A stretch of DNA of 13,070 nt from Chloroflexota bacterium (GCA_005879655.1 VBJK01000483.1:1-13070), one strand, 5' to 3'. Shown: positions 1 to 7,984, counted from the stretch's first letter. Translations and numbers: made by a program. Notes: generated by a model from the letters alone, not told the origin.

Positions 1-236
1 CATGAAAGATCGGTTGATCCATGCACGCTAGAATACACAAATCCTTCTGACATTTTCGGATAGACACATACCTTTTTACATTGTAAAATAAGGGTGAAAC
101 ATGCTCTAAGTGATATAAATGAGAATATGATGCTTAGAAGTGATAAAAATTGAAAGCTAAAAAAAGTTCATTATTCTTATATGGTTTGGGAGGAAGTAGT
201 GACATAACGCTAACGAACAATATGACGAAGTAATAG

Positions 237-273
237 AGTATAGACTGATTGGCAGCACTGATCAGTCTATACT
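237..273. repeat. 13-bp perfect inverted repeat, hairpin or operator
   Basis: The arms AGTATAGACTGAT (237-249) and ATCAGTCTATACT (261-273) are exact reverse complements separated by 11 nt. There is no T-run on either side, so an intrinsic terminator is unlikely. A dimeric-regulator operator or a structured RNA fits better. A second pair, GTTTGGGA (184-191) and TCCCAAAC (289-296), encloses it. The function is not established. Confidence 0.5.
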
Positions 274-355
274 AGCACTAAACCAATGTCCCAAACGCCC
301 TGGAGTAACTTGGGGTAGACAACACATTGCTTCTATGCTAGAATAAGGGTGAGAG

Positions 356-433
356 ATGCTTAAGAGGTATGAAAGACATTTTTTATTGTTTGATGGCGAT
401 AAAACTCTAAAAGTTCAAGCATACTTCTTATAG
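356..433 (+). CDS. possible 25-codon leader or small peptide ORF
   Basis: An ATG preceded by AAGGG (345-349, 6-nt spacing) opens a 25-residue frame beginning MLKRYERHF and ending QAYFL, with TAG at 431-433. The predicted peptide is basic and aromatic and has no cysteine. It lies about 50 nt upstream of the first ATPase. Its start region is a near-repeat of an upstream site that would give only Met-Leu-stop. It could be a leader peptide, a short RiPP-like precursor or chance. It does not end in the FxSxx pattern of FxsA peptides. The call rests only on the Shine-Dalgarno-like site and position. Confidence 0.2.
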   Translation: MLKRYERHFLLFDGDKTLKVQAYFL

Positions 434-443
434 ATAGTATATA
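414..443 (+). promoter_or_regulatory. possible sigma70-type promoter for the ATPase pair
   Basis: TTCAAG (414-419) and TATATA (438-443) are separated by 18 nt. A transcript would start near 450. That would exclude the ATG at 448 and supports starting the first ATPase at 484. The match is modest, in an AT-rich background. Confidence 0.3.
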
Positions 444-483
444 TGCTATGTACACAATCATCTGTAGTTATGTGGAGAATATG

Positions 484-1821
484 ATGAGCGTTTTCGTTGA
501 TCGTGATCGTGAAATGCGATTAATTGAGGATTCATTTCAAATACTGTTAGATAAGAATAGGTTACTGCGCAACCCTATTCTTGAGTTTTATGGTGTGAGT
601 GGGATTGGTAAAACATTATTGCTTGAACAGATAAAAGAGCGATGTCGTGTTACTCATCTACCATGCATATGGATCGATCTTACAGAAAAGAAAGAGGTAT
701 TTCAGTTAGAAGTCGTTACTCAAGTAAAAAAATATTTACAGCAAGAAAACCTTCAACTTGAGCAGTCGGCGGTAAGTGCAACCAAAGTTTTGCTGCAACA
801 GGGACCTGTTGTCATGTTATTTGATGCCATAGATGAGGCCAGTAGTGAACAAGTGCTAGAAATAGAAGAATTACTGGGCAATCTCATCAATGATGAGCAG
901 TTGTTTGTCGTATTGGCTAGTAAAACGATGGTAGAGCTGAAGAGAGAACGTTCTGTAGCACGTAAACTGAAATGGCATCTCTTAGAAGCGTTAGACCGCA
1001 ATAGTTGCGAAGAATATTTAGACAAACTGGGACAGAGCCAGGATACACCAGCGAAACAGATAGAACCAGACGTTCGAGCACTTATTTTTACCTGGACGCG
1101 AGGATACCCTCTGGCCATGAATATCATGATCGAAGCCATTAATGCCGGACATGATCCTCGTACAGAGACCGGAAAAGATCAAATACTCAACATATTGAAA
1201 GAGCGCGTCATAGATCAGGAAATATTGAAAGACGCAGTGGGAGCGTTAAAGGATATATGTTATACTGCGCTACGCCTTTTCTCAGTCCCTCGTTGCTCTA
1301 ATTTGATTATCATGGAAGAGCTTATCAAAAAGTTTGCACCAAAGCTGCAACGTGAAAGTAGCCTCGCATATTTCAGCTTACCCAAAGAACTTCATGAAAC
1401 CACCCATATTTTCTCCTGGAACCGTGAACGATTTGGCTTTGCCGTAGAGACACCAGTGCGTCATCTCTTTTTATTACTGTATAGTCTGGGACAACCGCAA
1501 GAGTATAATGAAGTTCATAATTTTCTTGCGCAGCTGAATCAACAACTGGCAAATGAGGCCGCAGGCCAAGACCGTGTGCGTTACACACGTGAGTATTTGT
1601 ACCATCTCGCCAGTAATCCAGATTTAGTGAATCAGAGTCAACAAATTATGGAAGTAATAGCAGCCATGCTGAAAGAGCAGCCTGTACTCTTGCAGTCCTT
1701 CTTTGAAGATTTTGCGCAAGATCAGGAGTTGAAGGAGGCATTGGGGCCATACTTAGCCATGGTTGAACAGGCGATTGAACAACGTGCAGCTCAGATCAAA
1801 AAAGACATGCTAGAGGGGTAA
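484..1821 (+). CDS. STAND-type P-loop ATPase (AAA/NB-ARC-like)
   Basis: A 445-residue predicted regulatory ATPase, cytosolic since no signal peptide or membrane segment is seen. The N-terminus reads like the FVGREREL entry of STAND/AAA_16 modules (MSVFVDRDREM). Walker A GVSGIGKT is at residues 37-44, Walker B VVMLFDAIDE at 109-118, a sensor-like strand LFVVLASK at about 140-147, and a GYPLA motif matching the STAND GxP signature at 207-211. The C-terminal half is helical with no recognised repeats or effector. Start 484 is chosen because GGAG (474-477) lies 6 nt upstream; an in-frame ATG at 448 would add 12 residues without a good ribosome site. The stop is 6 nt before the next ATPase, so the two are probably one transcript and may be partners. 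The ligand or trigger is unknown. Confidence 0.8.
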   Translation: MSVFVDRDREMRLIEDSFQILLDKNRLLRNPILEFYGVSGIGKTLLLEQIKERCRVTHLPCIWIDLTEKKEVFQLEVVTQVKKYLQQENLQLEQSAVSATKVLLQQGPVVMLFDAIDEASSEQVLEIEELLGNLINDEQLFVVLASKTMVELKRERSVARKLKWHLLEALDRNSCEEYLDKLGQSQDTPAKQIEPDVRALIFTWTRGYPLAMNIMIEAINAGHDPRTETGKDQILNILKERVIDQEILKDAVGALKDICYTALRLFSVPRCSNLIIMEELIKKFAPKLQRESSLAYFSLPKELHETTHIFSWNRERFGFAVETPVRHLFLLLYSLGQPQEYNEVHNFLAQLNQQLANEAAGQDRVRYTREYLYHLASNPDLVNQSQQIMEVIAAMLKEQPVLLQSFFEDFAQDQELKEALGPYLAMVEQAIEQRAAQIKKDMLEG

Positions 1822-1827
1822 TTCTGT

Positions 1828-4503
1828 ATGGCATCACAAAAGGAAAGCACTCGCTTTATCGGTCGCAGGAAAGAGATACAACAGTTTAAAGAATGGCTAC
1901 AAGATGCCAATGCTCCTTGGATTCTCTATTTACATGATGCAGCTGAAGAAAAGGAGAAAAAGGGAGGTATCGGTAAAACTTGGTTATTGAGACACTGTGC
2001 CGAAATTGTTGCTCAGGAGTATCCTGATACAGCCGTCTTAATGGTCGATTTCTTTAATGTAGAAGACAGAGATAGACTTTTCCTGGCAGAAAAAGTGGTA
2101 AAAGAGCTACATCGTTTCTGTCCTGAGTGGAATGCTTCTGCATTTGTTAATGTTATTGATCAGTATTACTCAAAGAAAACAGAAACAACACTCTCTAAAC
2201 GAGTCACTGACATAGCTGAAGATGAAACGACCTTTACCGACATAGCAGCTGCGCTGGTTGAAGACATTCAGCACTTGGAACCAATTCTGGTAGAGCAACA
2301 TAAGCACCTATTACTGGCTTTTGATACTTTTGAGATTATTGAGGACAATCCCGTTATAGCAGTTTTGCGTAGCTCACAAACGTTTCCAGATAACTATAGT
2401 TCCTCGCATATAAAAGTCGTTATGGCCGGACGCAATCGGTTGAGCTGGGATCATGCTAACTGGCGTGGACGCCAGCATGAGATACAGAGCTTATCATTAC
2501 TGCCATTTAGTAAGCAAGAAATGTTGGCCTATATTGACGCAGAAGCGATGTATAATGAGCCACCACGAGAGGAACAACAAATAGCTGCTTTATACAAGCG
2601 CACTGAAGGTCGTCCCATTATGATTGGTCTAGTGGTAGATGTGTTGAATAATCACATTCAAGGTTTTGATGAACTCATTGCTATAGGAGAGAAGGACTTT
2701 GAAGAGAACCTCATTCCGCAAATTTATAAGTTAGAGAATCCAATGAACTGGGTCATTCTCTTCATGGCTCATGCCTATCATCATTTTAATCTTGCATTGT
2801 TAGAACACATTCTGGATCAGGTTCCGCAGCCGGAGCCAATACGTCCAGTCAATCGAGAAGAGATGGCGGAGGCGTTACCACAACTTTCCTTTGTGAGAAG
2901 GTCAAGTACGGGTGATAGTTTTGTGTTGCATGATGAGATGCGTCGTTTGGTGGTGAAGTATTGTTGGGAAGAGTTAGATCCAGATAGGCGCTATCGCAAA
3001 GCTGTGAGCCAACGCGTCATGGAATACTATATGGAGGAACTCACGCGGGCACAGAATGAATCATGGCAACAACTCTGTGATCTGGTGATACTGCACCACC
3101 GTCTTTTTATCGATCTGAGTGATGGACTGCAATACTTCAAGAGCCGCTTCCTAGCAGCCAGAATCTTAAGAAGAAGAGGTTTTGCTCGTTTGTTGTTCCA
3201 GGAAGCGCAGAATGTTGGGTCTTCGATGTCTTTGGTCCAACGAAATGATCTCCAATTGGCTGGAGCACAACTCTTACGCTTGGAAGATGCGCTTGATGAC
3301 GCACTGAATGCTTTAGATCAGATCAAAAAAGAGAGCGATCCACAATGGTATGAGACAAATTACTACGAGGTATTAAACGAAGAGGGGCTATGCTATCAGA
3401 AGAAAAACCTCTGGGATGATGCAGAGCGTTGCTTTAACGAATGCCTCGCAGTGGAGACTGAGCGCAATAATCAAGCACGCTGTGCTCCATTATTAAATCG
3501 ACTCGGATACATTGCACGTCGTCGCGGCCAGTTTGCAACTGCAATAACTTACTATCAGCAAAGCGCAGATCTGTTTAAACACCTGGGGAAGATGCTGAAT
3601 TACGCAGATGTGCTCAATAATATGGGTTATGCCTACCGTTATCAGGGAAAGATAGAAGAGGCATTGCTACGCTGCAAGATTAGCTGGCGTCTTCGCTGGA
3701 ACTTGTTCCAGAAGGGTGAGGTGGATGAAGTAATTGTGGGATGGAGTCTCAGTACTCTTGGTATTATCTATCTCTCAGCAGGGAATATTTCTGAAGCAGA
3801 ATCGCGCTTTAACGCAGCATATGATATATACTCTCGTAATAATGCGAAGGCAGACATAGCAGCTACCTATCATCGTTTTGGACAGATACAGTTTGAGAGA
3901 AAAAATTGGGATGACGCCCTTACATGGTTTATAAAGGCAGAGCAAGCTGCTGTTGAGGCAAATATTGAGTCTTACATCATGAGTCTAAGTTGGCAGGGAC
4001 GCGTTTATATGCAGCAGCAACGATGGACTGAGGCACAAGTTTTGTTTGAGCAAGCTATGCAGCGAGCACAACAAGTCACCGATAATTATCAAGCGGTTGA
4101 AAGCTTGATTTATCTAGCTGAATGTCTGGCAGTTCAGAGCCAGGAAATACGCTCACAACAGTTCTTGTTAGAGGCAGAGCAAAATGCTCGTGAGCGCAGT
4201 TACTATGACTTGTTAGGGCGCATTGAGCATAGACGTGGTGAGACGCAATATCATCTAGATAACTTCCAGCAAGCATTTCAACACTTTGTAGCTTATTGCC
4301 ACTATATGACCCTTTATAATTATGGAGAATATACAAGTGCTGTACAAAGAGTAATAGACGCACTGATCGGTGTCACTAGTATTATAGGGCAAAATGCTGA
4401 GCTGATTGTGAATGACATGGCACGCTATTGGGAACACCATCAACTCAACAAAGAGTATCCTGAGTTGATAGCAGCATGTGAAGAAGTGAAGGAGCTTTTG
4501 TAA
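1828..4503 (+). CDS. STAND-type ATPase with C-terminal TPR array
   Basis: An 891-residue predicted signal-transducing ATPase. The nucleotide-binding part has a modified P-loop (KKGGIGKT, 44-51), Walker B LLLAFDTFE (161-169), a sensor-like AGRNR (200-204) and the STAND GxP motif GRPIMIG (261-267). A winged-helix-like linker follows. From about residue 465 to 840 there are repeated helical pairs with TPR signatures (such as GLCYQKKNLWDDAERCF, GYIARRRGQFATAITYY and GQIQFERKNWDDALTWF). In STAND proteins such superstructures usually sense a ligand or partner and gate ATP-driven oligomerisation. The ribosome site GAGGGG (1813-1818) overlaps the end of the previous gene. No effector domain is fused, so the output probably lies with a neighbour. 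An oddity is that the first P-loop glycine is replaced by lysine, after a charged insertion (AAEEKEKK). Confidence 0.85.
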   Translation: MASQKESTRFIGRRKEIQQFKEWLQDANAPWILYLHDAAEEKEKKGGIGKTWLLRHCAEIVAQEYPDTAVLMVDFFNVEDRDRLFLAEKVVKELHRFCPEWNASAFVNVIDQYYSKKTETTLSKRVTDIAEDETTFTDIAAALVEDIQHLEPILVEQHKHLLLAFDTFEIIEDNPVIAVLRSSQTFPDNYSSSHIKVVMAGRNRLSWDHANWRGRQHEIQSLSLLPFSKQEMLAYIDAEAMYNEPPREEQQIAALYKRTEGRPIMIGLVVDVLNNHIQGFDELIAIGEKDFEENLIPQIYKLENPMNWVILFMAHAYHHFNLALLEHILDQVPQPEPIRPVNREEMAEALPQLSFVRRSSTGDSFVLHDEMRRLVVKYCWEELDPDRRYRKAVSQRVMEYYMEELTRAQNESWQQLCDLVILHHRLFIDLSDGLQYFKSRFLAARILRRRGFARLLFQEAQNVGSSMSLVQRNDLQLAGAQLLRLEDALDDALNALDQIKKESDPQWYETNYYEVLNEEGLCYQKKNLWDDAERCFNECLAVETERNNQARCAPLLNRLGYIARRRGQFATAITYYQQSADLFKHLGKMLNYADVLNNMGYAYRYQGKIEEALLRCKISWRLRWNLFQKGEVDEVIVGWSLSTLGIIYLSAGNISEAESRFNAAYDIYSRNNAKADIAATYHRFGQIQFERKNWDDALTWFIKAEQAAVEANIESYIMSLSWQGRVYMQQQRWTEAQVLFEQAMQRAQQVTDNYQAVESLIYLAECLAVQSQEIRSQQFLLEAEQNARERSYYDLLGRIEHRRGETQYHLDNFQQAFQHFVAYCHYMTLYNYGEYTSAVQRVIDALIGVTSIIGQNAELIVNDMARYWEHHQLNKEYPELIAACEEVKELL

Positions 4504-4711
4504 TCAGATCTTTTTGTGTCATACCGTCCATTGAATAGCGCTCAATGTCCACCTAGTTGCAAATATGTACATTTTTTTGTAGAAGAGAGAACGGTATACA
4601 TCTTTGAGATTTTGTCTAAGGTTTGTACATTTTCTCACTCCTTTGTATAAATAGCCTCGTAATGCCTTTGTGTAAAGTCACCAGTAGCGCAAATTTAATG
4701 GAGATTATACA
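4504..4711. other. intergenic gap between TPR-ATPase and radical SAM gene
   Basis: This AT-rich gap of 208 nt has no credible gene. A weak hairpin CATTGA/TCAATG (4529-4534/4542-4547) lacks a T-run, so it is not a convincing terminator. The gap contains the promoter at 4623-4651 and the GGAG ribosome site at 4700-4703 for the radical SAM gene. Confidence 0.5.
4623..4651 (+). promoter_or_regulatory. sigma70-type promoter of the radical SAM gene
   Basis: TTGTAC (4623-4628) and TATAAA (4646-4651) are separated by exactly 17 nt, and transcription would begin near 4658. The untranslated leader would be about 54 nt, ending with GGAG 8 nt before the ATG. This suggests that the radical SAM and SIR2/TIR genes can be transcribed separately from the ATPase pair. 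Confidence 0.55.
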
Positions 4712-6367
4712 ATGCGTATTTGGCTCGACCCTGCTCTCTATTGGCAATTGGGTATCTCTGACTTTATTGGTTCAATAACAAGCTATTTTGCTTACGAAGA
4801 TGAAGGAGCCGTTGGAGTGCATAGCAATCGTTTGTACAAGCGGCATATATGTTATGCAGAGGGGTATGGCCCTAATCCTTCCCCTGACGAACCTGACTGT
4901 GATTGCCGTTATACTGATTGCTCTCGGAGTAAGTATATTGTCTCTCCCTTCTCCCTACAGGAGCGTGTTCTCTCCATATGGGATCATGAACTTCGTTGTG
5001 CCCCGGATTTATACCTTGCAAGATGCGACGATACACATTGGCTGGCGTGTAATCCCATTGATCAAGGGATGGTCGTTGTACTGGATGAAGAGGCACATGC
5101 TCTACTGGAACTCTTTCGTTCCGGGCATATTTTAAAGGAACTAGCAAAGCAGTGGGCCAATGATACCGCAACCGACTTTGATCAGCCATTTGTGATGCAC
5201 AAAGTTCATTTGGTGGCACTCTTTGTGGCACTTGGCTTAATCATTGATATTTATCAGTATGAAAACTCTTTGCCTGTGGCGTCCTCATATGAATCCAGGA
5301 CTCTGTCAGCCTGGTTACATGTGACTAATGCTTGCAATATGCGCTGTTCCTATTGCTACATATCCAAAAATACAGAGCATATGGCGGATGATGTAGGGAA
5401 GCGCGCTATAGATGCTGTATTTCGTTCGGCCATACGTGCTGGTTATCAACAGGTGCGTTTGAAGTATGCGGGTGGCGAACCGTTGCTGCACTTTTCTGAA
5501 GTGCTAGCTCTTCACGATTATGCCCTGCAACAGGCGGAGCGGTACGGTTTGCAGCTCTCTGCTACTTTGCTGAGCAATGGTGCTGCTCTGATACCTCGTG
5601 TTATTGAGCAGTTAAAGCAGCGGGCGATCAGTGTGGCCATCTCTCTGGATGGTGTTGGTGAGGATCATGATAAACAACGGCCCTTATTGCATGGCATGGG
5701 TTCGTTTCGCTTGGTGGATCGAGCAATTATGCGCTTGTTAGAACATGATCTCATACCACATGTTAACGTGACGGTCTCTCAACGCAATCTTTCCGGTTTG
5801 CCCAAGCTTGTTGCCTATCTGCTTGAGCATGACCTCCCTTTTTCGTTTAGTTATTATAGAGAGAATGATTGTTCGGCAACTCTGGCTGATCTACAATTCT
5901 CTGAAGGGCAGATGATTGCTGGGATGAAGGCAGCATTTACTTGTATCGAGCAGCATATGACGCCAAGACGTGTCTACAGCTCCTTAATTGACAAGGCCAG
6001 CCTCGCTGCTCCCCATCATCAGACGTGTGGCGTTGGACGAAACTATCTAGTGATTGACCAGCATGGCGGAGTTGCTAAGTGCCAGATGGAGATCACGCAA
6101 ACGATCACGACTATCGATGCAGAGGACCCATTGCAGGATATACGTATGCAGCAAGCGGGCGCGCAGGTGCTGGATGTCGATGCAAAAGAGGGATGCCGGA
6201 CCTGCAACTGGCGCTATTGGTGCACTGGCGGTTGCGCCGTTCTGACGTATCGATTAACGGGGCGCAATGATATTCGTTCTCCCAATTGTGGTATCTATAA
6301 GGCGTTATTTCCAGAAGCCTTGCGTCTGGAGGCCCTGAGGCTATTGAAGTATACTTATGGATTGTAA
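4712..6367 (+). CDS. radical SAM/SPASM peptide maturase with PqqD-like domain
   Basis: A 551-residue enzyme predicted to modify a ribosomally made peptide or protein by S-adenosylmethionine radical chemistry. Residues 1-90 are a Cys-containing N-terminal extension of unknown function. Residues about 95-180 resemble the PqqD-like RiPP recognition element (VVVLDEEAHALLELF, then GLI). The radical SAM core has CNMRCSYC with Cys208, Cys212 and Cys215 for the SAM-binding 4Fe-4S cluster, GGEP at 254-257 and SLDG at 311-314. The SPASM domain is complete: Cys439-x12-Gly-x4-Cys457, then Cys495-x2-Cys498-x5-Cys504-x3-Cys508 and Cys526, enough for two auxiliary clusters. The start is supported by GGAG at 4700-4703 with 8-nt spacing. 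No precursor gene is obvious next to it, so the substrate is unknown. SPASM enzymes of this kind make thioether, C-C or C-O crosslinks; which one cannot be told here. Confidence 0.88.
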   Translation: MRIWLDPALYWQLGISDFIGSITSYFAYEDEGAVGVHSNRLYKRHICYAEGYGPNPSPDEPDCDCRYTDCSRSKYIVSPFSLQERVLSIWDHELRCAPDLYLARCDDTHWLACNPIDQGMVVVLDEEAHALLELFRSGHILKELAKQWANDTATDFDQPFVMHKVHLVALFVALGLIIDIYQYENSLPVASSYESRTLSAWLHVTNACNMRCSYCYISKNTEHMADDVGKRAIDAVFRSAIRAGYQQVRLKYAGGEPLLHFSEVLALHDYALQQAERYGLQLSATLLSNGAALIPRVIEQLKQRAISVAISLDGVGEDHDKQRPLLHGMGSFRLVDRAIMRLLEHDLIPHVNVTVSQRNLSGLPKLVAYLLEHDLPFSFSYYRENDCSATLADLQFSEGQMIAGMKAAFTCIEQHMTPRRVYSSLIDKASLAAPHHQTCGVGRNYLVIDQHGGVAKCQMEITQTITTIDAEDPLQDIRMQQAGAQVLDVDAKEGCRTCNWRYWCTGGCAVLTYRLTGRNDIRSPNCGIYKALFPEALRLEALRLLKYTYGL

Positions 6368-6453
6368 TTGCACTTATAGTATCTTGTATAAAAGTTGTGT
6401 ATCTTATGATCACCAAAATATATTCTTTTGTTAGTTGACATAATCACGAAAGT

Positions 6454-7821
6454 ATGACTCTTGGTATGGAAGGCCGCAATAGCTTTGCTATTCGTCATAT
6501 CTGTGAATGGTTAGATTGGCGCAGGCGTAATAACCAGCAGACTATTCTGTTATTAGGATCGCGTGCAGGTGCTCTCTACCGTAGCCTACCTTTTTATGAG
6601 TACTGCCAACAGTATACCACTCATCATTTACAGACCCGTGCGCGTATCTGGAGCTTCCGTGAATGCTATAGTGTACTCCTACAACAGCAGTTGGGCGAAA
6701 GAGAACTCCATGCGCTTTTGCAAGAGGCATTTAGACATGTTGTAGGCCTGTTAGGCATGTATGAGGAAGACGAGTGCTTTGCTGAAATTGTCAAAAGAGG
6801 CTATTTTAGAGAGATCATTACCACCAATATAGATGACTTGGTTGAACGAGCACTCATCCGTGTTGGTTTGGTCGAGGGGGAAGATTTTGCAGTATTGATA
6901 CCAGGTGAGCTGCCTTTATCGCGCAAGAGAGCATTGCCTTATCGGCTCACAAAGGTGTTTGGAGATTTCTTATCGCGCAAATATATCATTGCTAACCGTC
7001 ACGCGTCGATCACGGAGCATGACGAGTTCCAGCAGTATCTGCGCGGTATACTGCATGGCGGTGTGTTAGCCATAGGCATTGATCCTCTTTGGGACAGTGG
7101 CATTCTCCCTCTTCTGCGTGACGCTCCAACGACGCTTTGGTTTGTGAATGAGCAGGAGGACATTCTGCATGATCAGCAGATAGCCCCTCTTTTTGATCAA
7201 GTACAAGCGGTTGCTGCACTGGGCCAAAAGTACAGATATGAAGATTTCTGGCGCTCTTTATATCAACAACTGTGTATAGAGCCTGCAATAAAGTATAAAG
7301 ACATGTATAGCAGGCATATACCTCTTACTAGAGATGAGGATCAGAGTCAACCAGATAAAAAGGTGACTCATGTATTTTATATTTATGATGATCATGATCG
7401 TGCTATCATGGAAAAGTTTTGGCGACATTTACAAAATTTAAGAAATGAGCATTTAATTACGGAGTGGCATCGGGGGTTACTTGAGCCAGGAGATCATTTA
7501 CAGGTGAAGCAAGAACAGGAATTAAGGAAAGCACAATTGATCTTTATAGGATTTAGCCCTGGTTTTATAGGTTCAGAATATTATGAACAAGCTGTGCAAG
7601 CGCTCGAACTTAGCCATGGCGAAACGGTGACACTGGTCCCGCTTCTACTACGTCCGGTCAGTAACTGGAAACAGACTCCATTTGGCGGGATTGCGCCGCT
7701 ACCGCGCGAAGGTAAGAAGACGTTGAGCGAGTTAACCTCGAAGGATGTGGATAAAGAGCTAACTAAGATTGCCGATGATATTCATAAATTGGTGAAACGC
7801 TTACAAAAAGGCAAAGATTAG
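6454..7821 (+). CDS. SIR2-like/TIR-like fusion, candidate NAD-directed effector
   Basis: A 455-residue two-domain protein. Residues about 25-275 follow the bacterial SIR2-like pattern: a glycine-containing strand LLLGSRAGA (32-40), ITTNIDDLVERAL (122-134) with the conserved Asn, TKVFGDF (166-172) where the family normally has K-x-H-G, ITEHDEFQQYL (186-196) and AIGIDPLWDSGILPLLR (206-222). Residues about 302-455 match bacterial TIR domains: VFYIYDDHDR, LITEWHRGLLEPGD, IFIGFSPGFIGSEYY and LVPLLLRPV. In antiviral systems SIR2 and TIR domains hydrolyse NAD+ or make signalling nucleotides. Here the SIR2 catalytic His is Phe169 and the TIR glutamate is not at its usual spacing, so binding without catalysis is possible. 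It lies 86 nt after the radical SAM gene with a weak ribosome site, and probably shares its transcript. An alternative start is Met5 (6466). Confidence 0.8.
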   Translation: MTLGMEGRNSFAIRHICEWLDWRRRNNQQTILLLGSRAGALYRSLPFYEYCQQYTTHHLQTRARIWSFRECYSVLLQQQLGERELHALLQEAFRHVVGLLGMYEEDECFAEIVKRGYFREIITTNIDDLVERALIRVGLVEGEDFAVLIPGELPLSRKRALPYRLTKVFGDFLSRKYIIANRHASITEHDEFQQYLRGILHGGVLAIGIDPLWDSGILPLLRDAPTTLWFVNEQEDILHDQQIAPLFDQVQAVAALGQKYRYEDFWRSLYQQLCIEPAIKYKDMYSRHIPLTRDEDQSQPDKKVTHVFYIYDDHDRAIMEKFWRHLQNLRNEHLITEWHRGLLEPGDHLQVKQEQELRKAQLIFIGFSPGFIGSEYYEQAVQALELSHGETVTLVPLLLRPVSNWKQTPFGGIAPLPREGKKTLSELTSKDVDKELTKIADDIHKLVKRLQKGKD

Positions 7822-7840
7822 CTCTCGTATGACCTCGGAG

Positions 7841-7878
7841 AGATCATTGTTGGTTGTATCCGACAATGGTCTTTTTTT
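7841..7878 (+). terminator. intrinsic terminator after the SIR2/TIR gene
   Basis: GATCATTGTTGG (7842-7853) pairs with CCGACAATGGTC (7860-7871), giving 12 pairs including two G-U, with a 6-nt loop. Seven T residues follow directly (7872-7878). This ends the island transcript 20 nt after the stop codon. Confidence 0.85.
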
Positions 7879-7984
7879 CGTGTTCCAAACTATATCATGC
7901 CAGAAATGTGGAACTCATAAAGACTGGTCGTCGCAATGCCCACTTACATCTATCGAGGGGAGAGACAAAGAAACGACCCGATAT

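Larger units (their letters stand above)
1..447. other. AT-rich intergenic regulatory stretch
   Basis: No gene of normal size is seen here. The stretch is AT-rich and carries several short imperfect repeats. An AAGGGTG Shine-Dalgarno-like core followed by ATGCT occurs near 90-104 and again near 345-360. A third ATGCTTAGAAGTGATA-like copy lies near 130. It also contains a 13-bp perfect inverted repeat (237-249/261-273) and a wider 8-bp pair (184-191/289-296). It probably holds the control region of the downstream ATPase operon; no upstream coding end is recognisable. Confidence 0.5.

Noticed and set aside
4529..4547. Hairpin CATTGA/TCAATG as terminator of the TPR-ATPase gene
   Set aside because: Only six pairs and no following T-run; too weak to call.
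6368..6392. TTGCAC...TATAAA promoter between radical SAM and SIR2/TIR genes
   Set aside because: The spacer is only 13 nt, too short for a normal sigma70 promoter, although TTGTATAAA is shared with the promoter at 4623-4651.
6435..6440. TTGACA perfect -35 hexamer before the SIR2/TIR gene
   Set aside because: No suitable -10 lies 16-18 nt downstream before the start codon; any -10 would fall within the coding sequence.
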